Below, in pieces: positions 56,921 through 64,000 of a stretch of DNA of 64,000 bases. The DNA comes from Taudactylus pleione (taxonomy: Eukaryota > Chordata > Amphibia > Anura > Myobatrachidae): assembly GCA_031769625.1 (NCBI GenBank), contig JAUIMM010000017.1, positions 1,027,001 to 1,091,000 of the forward strand. Direction: 5' to 3'. The position numbers were made by a program, and so were the translations under genes. Every line of letters starts with the position of its first letter. Within the stretch, counting starts at the first letter, position 1. The notes beneath the pieces were generated by a model. It ran no database searches. It was given only the letters and a program-made list of their open reading frames with translations, and was not told the origin of the DNA.

Positions 56921-58240
56921 TTAAAATATCTTGCACATGGGCATATTAAATCCCAGCTTGCGTAGTTTGCCCATGAAAGTCACTGTGAAAATAGTGTTAA
57001 ACGCTAAGCTATAGTCAATGCAAAGTAATCTTACATTAGTCTTAGGCAGGTCTAAATGACTAAAGGAAGAATGTACCACCATGAGCAAGACATCCTCAGT
57101 CAACCTATTTTCTCTATAATACCTCTTTTTCACCAAAAACCTAAGTCCGACCTGGGTTTTTGGACATGGTTCCAACCCAGGTCAGACCCAGGTCAACACC
57201 ATTTACACTGTACCTTTGATCTGGGTTACTCCCAGGTCAGCCATGTTCACACTGAACACATGTCTGCCCTGCAACACCTGTGAGGTCATAAAAAGTGGGA
57301 GGTGACTGCTTCACAACTACCAATCAGAACATTTTAGGCATGACCCAGGTCGGATAAACCGTGTTGCGCTGCACCATTACCTGGGTCCATCCTGGGTCCA
57401 ACCCTGGTAGCTACCTGGGTTGGATTGTCAGGTCACTTTTTAAATTAAAAACCGGGTTATTTTTCAGGGACCCTTTTACACTGAGCTGCAACCCAGGTAG
57501 ACCCAGCAAAAACCCAGGTTTTTGCTCTGGTGTAAAAGGGGTATAAGCGAACTGATGATTATCGAAATCATCTGGCAGACTACCTTTAGTGTGTTCTAGT
57601 ACAAGTTTTTCAAAACATTTCAGAATAAGTGAAATGAGTGCAATTGGTAAGTTATCATTAAGACCTGTGACCTTGGAACTTTTTGGAACTGGAACAATCA
57701 TATCATAGTAGATTTAAAACATTCTGGGACAATACAATGCGCCAAGGATAAATAAAAAATATAAGTAAAAACCCTGCAAGCTGTTCAGTGCACTCTGTAA
57801 AAAACTCTTCCCAGTATTCTATCAGGACCAGGTATCTTCCTGGCATTAACTTTCAATAAGTTTTTCCTGACATCTAGCTTTGTAAAACCATGTGAATCTT
57901 CATATGAGGTAGGGAATTTAGTCACTATGGTATCGTTCTCTGTCAAAACGGGCATAAAAAGTATTTAGCTCTTTTGTTAAGGAGGTCTTTATATTGCCAA
58001 CACTAGGATTTTTAATTTATACCGTTATACTTTTAATGCCTTTCCACATGTTACGAGAATCAAAGTCATTTTTTAACTTAAGTTCAATTTTCTCTGCGTA
58101 ATCCTTTTTTGCTTTAATAATCAAATTTAGTCTATTAACTTGTATGCTTCAGGGTCGTTTCATTTAAGTGCATGATTACGAGACCGAAGCAGTGAGCAGA
58201 CTTTGCCATTCATCTACGAATCCTTGTTAGGAAACTGTTG
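56921..58240 (-). pseudogene. L2/CR1-type LINE reverse transcriptase relic
   Basis: Minus-strand frames give, in order: LLRSRNHALK (~58190), AKKDYAEKIE, TKELNTFYARFDRE (~57975), KIPGPDRI and VFTYIFYLSLAHCIVPECFK, then IVPVPKSSKVTGLND and FEKLVLEH (57701-57546). After an interrupting MITE come ENRLTEDV and LLCIDYSLAFNTI (57116-56921) with the first RT catalytic Asp. This is the linker and first half of the RT of an L2/CR1-like LINE. The YxDD part, 3' end and endonuclease are absent or unrecognised. Several stops and frame changes show decay. Confidence 0.8.
57120..57543. mobile_element. TIR MITE inside LINE RT, TAA duplication
   Basis: Ends TACCTCTTTTTCACC and (inverted) TACCCCTTTTACACC, flanked by TAA at 57117-57119 and 57544-57546. 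Removing it and one TAA restores an uninterrupted LINE frame (QFAY then RENR), confirming the edges. Many AACCCAGGT/ACCTGGGTT motifs in both orientations. TAA fits the Harbinger TWA preference. Confidence 0.9.
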
Positions 58241-58460
58241 AAAGTATTTCCTTACTGTTCTCAATGCACCAGTTAACATAGAGCACTCCCTATGTGTTAT
58301 AATGTCATATTATTGCACTGTTCTTAAATGTTGCCAGCTGGGTTTACTAGTCACAGCAGTAATCTGTACCATGTCCTCCAAAACAACTACTGTTTATTCT
58401 TAACCCCAAACTAATGGCATCACATAGACTATTAGCACATGGCTACTCTTGTGGGACTTT

Positions 58461-58914
58461 GGGCCTTATGCAGCAGTGCATGCTGATGGTCAGGAATCTG
58501 CGCATGTGCAGTACGTGTGCTGCATGATCACGAGCAGAGCAGCAGCAGACTGTCAGTGACTGACAATCTGCAGCCATTTGTGGGCGAGAGGGGACAGTGT
58601 CGACCTTCGTTTCCCGAAACGGAGGCGTGTCACTGCCATTGGGGGGGAGGGAAAATGCCAGAATCTCCGTTGGCTGATGGCGATTTCCTGGCCTCTTTCT
58701 TGTATCTGCGCGGCCAGCGTGCATGACCCCATGGGTTAATCAGCCGGCCGATGTTATCGCAGACTTTCTGATACTGCGTCCTTGGACGCAGCTTGGATAA
58801 GTAATGCATGCAGGAGGCATTACTCCTCCTGCTGCATTACCATAATTGCAAGGACAGAACTGCATAGCTGCTTGTGTGCAGCTTTGCAATTCCGTCCTGT
58901 GCTGAATCAGGCGC
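58461..58914. mobile_element. Harbinger-like MITE, 454 bp, TTT duplication
   Basis: Ends GGGCCTTATGCAGCAGTGC and (inverted) GCGCCTGATTCAGCAC, flanked by TTT at 58458-58460 and 58915-58917. The interior has GATACTGCGTCCTTGGACGC and CTGCATTACCATAATTGC. Non-coding. Confidence 0.75.
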
Positions 58915-58930
58915 TTTATCCGCTAGAACA

Positions 58931-59104
58931 ATGGTTCTCAACTCCAGTCCTCAAATACCACAGATTATGTTTTGTGGCTTTCTTTAGTCATGTACATGTG
59001 AGTTACTTGTGCTGGTTCAGTAAATATCCCCCCTGTTTTCAGAACAGAAATGCTAAAAACATGGCCTGTCAGGAAAACTTGAGAGTCGAGGTTGAGAAAC
59101 ACTG
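58931..59104 (+). mobile_element. hAT-like MITE
   Basis: Left ATGGTTCTCAACTCCAGTCC and right GAGGTTGAGAAACACTGC form imperfect inverted ends. The interior AGGAAAACTTGAG and TAGTCATGTACATGTGAG are typical of GTCCTCAAG-type hAT MITEs. No clean duplication was identified. Confidence 0.55.
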
Positions 59105-59162
59105 CACTAAAAGCATCAGCCAAGAAGACTGGACAGGGTTAAATCAGGAGGTGGCTTTAGAT

Positions 59163-59504
59163 CAGGTATGGGGAACCTCTGGCCCAGGGGCCGTATAAGG
59201 CTCCCGGAATCATTTGGTGTGGCCCTATGTGCTTTTTTCCGCTAGCCTCATCTGGCTAGCAGGGTGCCCAGATTGGCACCCTGCAGCCAGAATCTATGCA
59301 GCAGTGCCGTCTGGAATGTCCTAAGGACGCTCCAGATGGTCACACCACTGCCCTTACAGCTCAAGGGCATTGCTGTAATCACCAGTGATTGTGGACCCGC
59401 CCCCATGTGACATCACATGGATGGGACGTGGCCTGCACCGGTCCCTAAATTAATGTTATATATATTAAACTGGCCCTCGGACGAAAAAAGGTTTCCCACT
59501 CCTG
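59163..59504. mobile_element. hAT-like MITE, 342 bp, perfect 8-bp duplication
   Basis: Ends CAGGTATGGGGAACCTCTGG and (inverted) CAGGAGTGGGAAACCTTTT. Flanked by CTTTAGAT at 59155-59162 and 59505-59512. The GGAACCTCTGGCCC terminus is a well-known vertebrate hAT type. Non-coding. Confidence 0.92.
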
Positions 59505-59698
59505 CTTTAGATGAATAGATACATGGCTGATCATGCTCCATTGTATGGACAAATGGGAACCCATTGTTTATAATCAGTGCCAAACAGACTTCCAGCAGCC
59601 AAGCACTAGAGGGGGCTGACTGACTTAATGAGGGATGGGTAAGTTGCAATCCAGTGAGATCTTGATATATGCAATCCTCCTTGTGGGGAGCTCTACAA

Positions 59699-60000
59699 CA
59701 TACCTCCCAACACTGAAGAGGATAGGGTCAGGACTTTCGAGCCCAGAAAAAGGGGTGTGGCCTTATGACATATGATGTCTCATCCCCTATTGCGCACATT
59801 TTGGAGCATGACTGCGAGTTATATCCGCGTTCTCATCATGGAGGCTTGCTCAGCACTCTGGAAGCTGGTGGGCAGCCTTCAACCTCTTACAGAACAGTGC
59901 AGATGACTGCCACGAGACACTGTGGCTTGCGGATTGTACAATGGGACAGTGTCCAAAAAGTGGGACTGGCTCACTGAAATTAGGACAGTTGGGAAGCATG
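59699..60000. mobile_element. TIR element, 302 bp
   Basis: Ends CATACCTCCCAACACT and (inverted) CATGCTTCCCAACTGTCC, with CTACAA on both sides (59693-59698 and 60001-60006). Termini resemble the CATACTTGCC family at 1917 and 51082, which suggests one broader superfamily. Non-coding. Confidence 0.7.
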
Positions 60001-60659
60001 CTACAATTGGGAATTGGACTGGTAGTAAAAGGAGTGTCACGTCACTAGGAGGTGTGAGATTATGGTCGGGGTTCCTTGTACTATATTACTCTAAATGCAG
60101 GCCTGGTGAAATGAATATCCTCCACATTACATTGAAAGCTTCACTATCAGTAACAATACAAAAATGTATCTACCATACATGAATATCTGTTACATTAATA
60201 AACTAACACTCACATTACATTAGGAGTCCCCGTAAAAACACTAATAGCCCCCACAAATGGCGGTTTAAAAGAACATAGCACATCTATGAAACATTGCAGC
60301 ACAACAGTGGCAGATAAGATAGGAGTTTAATAAACTATACTAGATCAGAGGTTTGTGGGCAGTACTAGGAGATGGAGTATATAGTGGAAGGCAGGTAAAG
60401 AATGAATTGATTGATTGATTGATTCTAAATAAAATGAATGAAATTTGACATGTGGAGAAAATTATTAAACCAAAACCATCCAAATGTGAGTTTTCATTCT
60501 GCATTTGCAAACTGATCCATGCAGCAAATCACAGGCGTCAGAAGTCAGGACAATACAAGAGATTCAAATGGCCTTGCAAGACACAGAAGACCGTCATCAA
60601 TGCCTCATAATGAAAAGAGAAGTGGTGCATGAAATTACTCTTGGGCCCTCCCACCAACC
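60001..60659. other. No gene seen; (GATT)n tract
   Basis: A short TTGATTGATTGATTGATTC run lies near 60405. No other feature. Confidence 0.4.
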
Positions 60660-61510
60660 CATATGTTATTTTTTAACACAGTGTCTGAATACACAACACA
60701 GTGCCTCACAGCACTTCTAGTAATGGCACCCTAATGACGTTATTTTTTAACAAAGTGGCTGAAAACAACACACTGTGCATCACAGCACTCCTAGAAATGG
60801 CACTCTAACACAGTGCACACAACAGTGTTTTATTTTAACACAGTGCCTGAAGAACACACAGTGTTGTCCTAATGGCTTTTTTTAACACAGTGCCTCACAG
60901 TGCTCCTACGGCAGGGGCACCCTATGGCTTTTTAAAAAAAAAAATCACAGTGTCCCTTTAACACAGTGCTCCTAATGGCTTGTTTTAACAAAGTACCTGC
61001 CTGAATACATAACACAGTGTTTTTATTAACACAGCGCCTGAACACACAACACAGGTTGTTTTAACACAGTGCCTGAAGTACTGAACACAACAAAGTGCCT
61101 CACAGTGCCCCTATGGAGTTTTGTTTTCTATAACATGGTGCCCCTTTAACACAGTGCTCCTAATGGTGTTTTTGTTTTTGTTTTAATAACACAATGCCCC
61201 TTTAACACAGTGTTCCTAATGGCATTTTTTAGTGCACACTGTCTGGCCCTGAACACAAAACACAGTGCCTCACAGTGTTGCAGTTTACAGTTCACACCTT
61301 CCCCTTCCTATCTCCTGTGTGAAATTGTGGCCGATCATAAGGGAGGGACTTATTATTGAATCCAAAAAATGTGAGATCCGTTGCGTGCAAGATGACGTAA
61401 TCCAAAACACGCAAGATCCGGCACTGGGAAGATGATGTTTTGCCTCGTTTTGGGATCTGAAATTAGCAGGAAGACCCGAGATGGGGCTCAGTCCGACTCG
61501 TAACACCAAA
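60660..61510 (+). repeat. Minisatellite-plus-tail repeat module, copy 2
   Basis: 60660-61280 holds degenerate repeats of AACACAGTGCCTGAACACA, CACAGTGCCTCACAGTGCTC and CTAATGGC. The tail at 61285-61510 has GATGATGTTTTGCCTCGTTT and CAGGAAGACCCGAGATGG, parallel to 37900-37960. Non-coding. Confidence 0.6.
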
Positions 61511-62500
61511 GTTTGCATTAAATTAATTTATCGCCACCACAATAATTTGATAGGTTGCTCTGTACTTGATGGCTGTGGGAAGCAGAATCCTCTGACTGCC
61601 TCCTGCATAGTCTTTGCACATGTGGCAAGCTGATCAGTTACATATGTGTTGCTGAAAGATGGAGGAAGGAAATGGCAAGGAGGAGAACAGAAGGGAAGAA
61701 ACAAAGGAGGAAATGGCAACGAAATGCACCAATCAGAATCAGTGGTGATTTCCCAAACAGTCAATCCCAAGCAATTTGCTAATGCTGGCAATGGTTATTA
61801 TAATCATCATCTGCCATTCCCACTTGCCTTTAATCTTCCAGCTTTCACAGACATACTGTATACTGTCTGGGTGTGTTAGCAATTGTGTAAATATGCCCTT
61901 TCTGTACTCGGCCTATGTACAAACGCCTCTTACCTCTATCAACCTGCCTCCTTTGGAAGACGCTTGCAAATCTGTATACTCGCATATGCTTGTGTCCGTT
62001 TTTGCTGATTATAACTGTTTTACCAATTATTGATATTTGAATAGGCGTGTTTATAAGTATTTTATTTGATTGTATATTAAAGGTGTTTGTTTAGTAAGGC
62101 AATTTTGTATTTTTATATATAATAATAATAATAATTCTCTTCACCATTTTTATTGAGTACCACATAATGCAATTGTTACAAGTCACGACTTGTTTTCCTC
62201 CAGCAATATACCTTCATCTGCCAGTATTTTGCCTGGAGTCTTTCCGTCTGTAGCTAGTCAATTTGGATGCCACATGATGTCACGTGTGAACCACAACACA
62301 GCATGATTTGATCCTTTTCTTATTTGTTCATGCTGGCCTTTTGCCACCTCGCCGACTATATCGTTTCCTTTTGGATCCCTCGGCTCTGCTGCATGGTCAG
62401 TGTTTGTTCTTGTTCCTTATTCCAAGCAGACCCTCACTTACCAGCTTCCATGCTGCTCCTTCGGTTTCCAAGTCGCAACTCAGGCTTCTATGCCATCTCA
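61511..62500. other. No gene seen
   Basis: A short ATAATAATAATAATAATTCT tract lies at ~62120. Nothing else was recognised. 62300-62500 leads into the minisatellite. Confidence 0.35.
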
Positions 62501-63290
62501 AGCTGCTCTACCGGCTCTCAAGTTACCACCGGCTCTCAAGCCACCTCATCGGCTCTCAAACCACACAATCAGCTCTTAAGCCACTTCACCGGCTCTCAAG
62601 CTGCACCACCAGCTATCAAAACCTCACCACCTGCTCACAAAGCTGCACCACCGGCTCTCAAGCTGCACCACCGGCTCTCAAGCTGCGTCGACTCTCAAAG
62701 CTTCACCACTGGCTCTCAAGCCACACCTCCGGCTCTCAAGCTGCACCACTGGCTCTCAAGCTGCATCAAGTCTCAAAGTCTCACCACCGGCTCTCAAGCC
62801 GTACCACCGGCTCTCAAACCGTATTGGCTCTCAAAGCCTCACCACCTGGTCACAAAGTCTCATCACCGGCTCCCAAGCCGCACCACCGGTTCTCAAGCTA
62901 CATCGACACTCAAAGCTTCACCACCAGCTCTCAAGCCGCACCACCATCTCTCAAGCTGCATCAGCTCTCAAAGCCTCACCACCTGCTCACAAAGCCTCAT
63001 CACCGGCTCTTAAGCCGCACCACCAGCTCTCAAGCTGCACCACCGGCTTGCAAGCTGAACCAGCCCTCAAAGCCACATCACCTGCTCACAAGGCCGCATC
63101 ACCGGCTCTCAAGCCGCACCACCGACTCTCAAGTCTCATCAACTCTCAAAGCTGCACCACCTGCTCACCAAGCCGCACCATCGGCTCTCAAGCCACACTA
63201 CCGACCCTCACAGCAGCACCACTGGCTCTCAAGCTGCACCACCGGCTCTCAAGCCACACCGGCTCTCGAAACTGCTTCTTAGGCTCTCAA
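62501..63290 (+). repeat. 20-21-bp minisatellite (CACCACCGGCTCTCAAGC)
   Basis: About 38 copies of a 20-21-bp unit, AGCTGCACCACCGGCTCTCA, with variants. The 324- and 229-residue plus-strand frames are generated by the repeat (SSCTTGSQAAP-like in each frame) and lack any non-repeat domain. Confidence 0.93.
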
Positions 63291-63607
63291 AGCCACACCA
63301 TCAACATACCAGTTGTATCAACATCTCCGGCTGTATTAGTCACATTTTTTCCCATCAAGCACCTACTCTCTTACATGAAACTCTGGTCTAACTAGGTAAT
63401 CTGTGTAAACCACTACTACTCTGAGTTTAAGTCCAGATGGCCACCTAAGTACCGGTGAACGTTATCAGTTCTAAGGGAACAACCGGGGGCTGTTATTGGC
63501 GGAAGACCTCGCTAGCTTGATTTCTAGGGGGTTTACACAGTATGGCCTAGGAAACCGTAACAGCAATATATTCAATAACACCTATTCAATTAGCAATAAT
63601 TCAAAAA

Positions 63608-63619
63608 CATATATATATA

Positions 63620-63654
<35 letters not shown>
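63608..63654. repeat. (AT)n microsatellite
   Basis: Two runs of alternating AT with a central TATTATA, directly before the hAT-like element. Confidence 0.95.
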
Positions 63655-63657
<3 letters not shown>

Positions 63658-63958
63658 TGGCGTCACTAGGAGGGGGCTGGGGGTGCAGGTGGCACCAGGA
63701 GATTCCATCTGAGGTAGTGACACCAAAATAGCAGAGCTGCTCTGCTATTTTGGTGTCACCCCCTTTGGACGGTGTCACCGAGCAGAGATGCAGCAGAAGT
63801 GATGAATGACATGTGCATGTGTGTATCATCCACAACCCCTGTGTCCAGATAGGCTGGAAGCTGCCCAGCAGCCTCCGGAGCACTGGGCAAGCTCCTAGCA
63901 TGACAAAATGGCATTGAAATGACACACATCAGGGGGCGTGGTCTCGCTGGTACCACTG
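63655..63958. mobile_element. hAT-like MITE, 304 bp
   Basis: Begins CAGTGGCGTCACTAGGAGG and ends CGCTGGTACCACTG. Flanks TATATATA (63647-63654) and CATATATA (63959-63966) agree at seven of eight bases, but the AT-repeat target makes this weak. It holds a perfect inner hairpin GACACCAAAATAGCAGAG / CTCTGCTATTTTGGTGTC. Confidence 0.65.
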
Positions 63959-64000
63959 CATATATATGTACAAAATTAATATCACAAGGCTCACATATCT

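Noticed and set aside
62308..63282. 324-residue plus-strand open frame
   Set aside because: It is generated by a 20-21-bp tandem repeat free of stops in several frames. There is no non-repeat domain and no splice context.

Overview
The window looks like intergenic, transposon-saturated DNA from a vertebrate with a large genome. An anuran amphibian is the most likely source (inference). The element mix points that way: Ty3/gypsy with a chromodomain, DIRS with a tyrosine recombinase, Penelope-like elements with a GIY-YIG endonuclease, an L2/CR1-type LINE, PIF/Harbinger, hAT, and many palindromic MITEs of the kind I associate with frog genomes. I found no convincing host gene, tRNA, rRNA or CRISPR array. 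Most long open frames are either transposon genes or by-products of tandem repeats.

Layout. 1-1.1 kb: 3' end of a plus-strand Ty3/gypsy chromovirus-type element and its LTR. 1.9-3.1 kb: a TIR element with an 8-bp target duplication. 3.2-30 kb: one decayed minus-strand Ty3/gypsy element (integrase, RNase H, reverse transcriptase, then far away protease and gag zinc knuckle) split by later insertions. These are MITEs at 5.4, 14.2, 28.6 and 29.4 kb, a 7.6-kb Harbinger element (6.5-14.1 kb) and a 13.3-kb Penelope composite (15.2-28.5 kb). 30-38 kb: MITEs, a 2.45-kb foldback element whose arms are ~177-bp tandem repeats, a hAT transposase relic and a minisatellite module. 38.9-44.6 kb: a nearly full-length but decayed DIRS element with its inverted ends and internal complementary region. 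46-51.5 kb: minisatellite and MITEs, one hAT MITE sitting inside a Harbinger-like MITE. 51.7-56.1 kb: a 4.4-kb non-coding hAT-like element with a perfect 8-bp duplication. 56.9-58.2 kb: a minus-strand LINE relic with a MITE in its RT. 58.4-64 kb: four short TIR elements, two minisatellites and a repeat module also seen at 37-38 kb.

The most informative systems are two. First, the Harbinger element carries three spliced genes: a HARBI1-like DDE transposase (one premature stop) and two different Myb/SANT-like genes, so its DNA-binding partner function may be duplicated. Second, the Penelope insertion has two full 4,696-bp units in tandem, a 5'-truncated unit, and an inverted fragment, all inside one 14-bp target duplication. 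Each unit end carries a fold with hammerhead-ribozyme architecture but two altered core bases. Its ORF1 and ORF2 overlap by ATGA.

Target duplications and interrupted reading frames allow a partial insertion history: gypsy first, then MITEs, Harbinger and Penelope into it.
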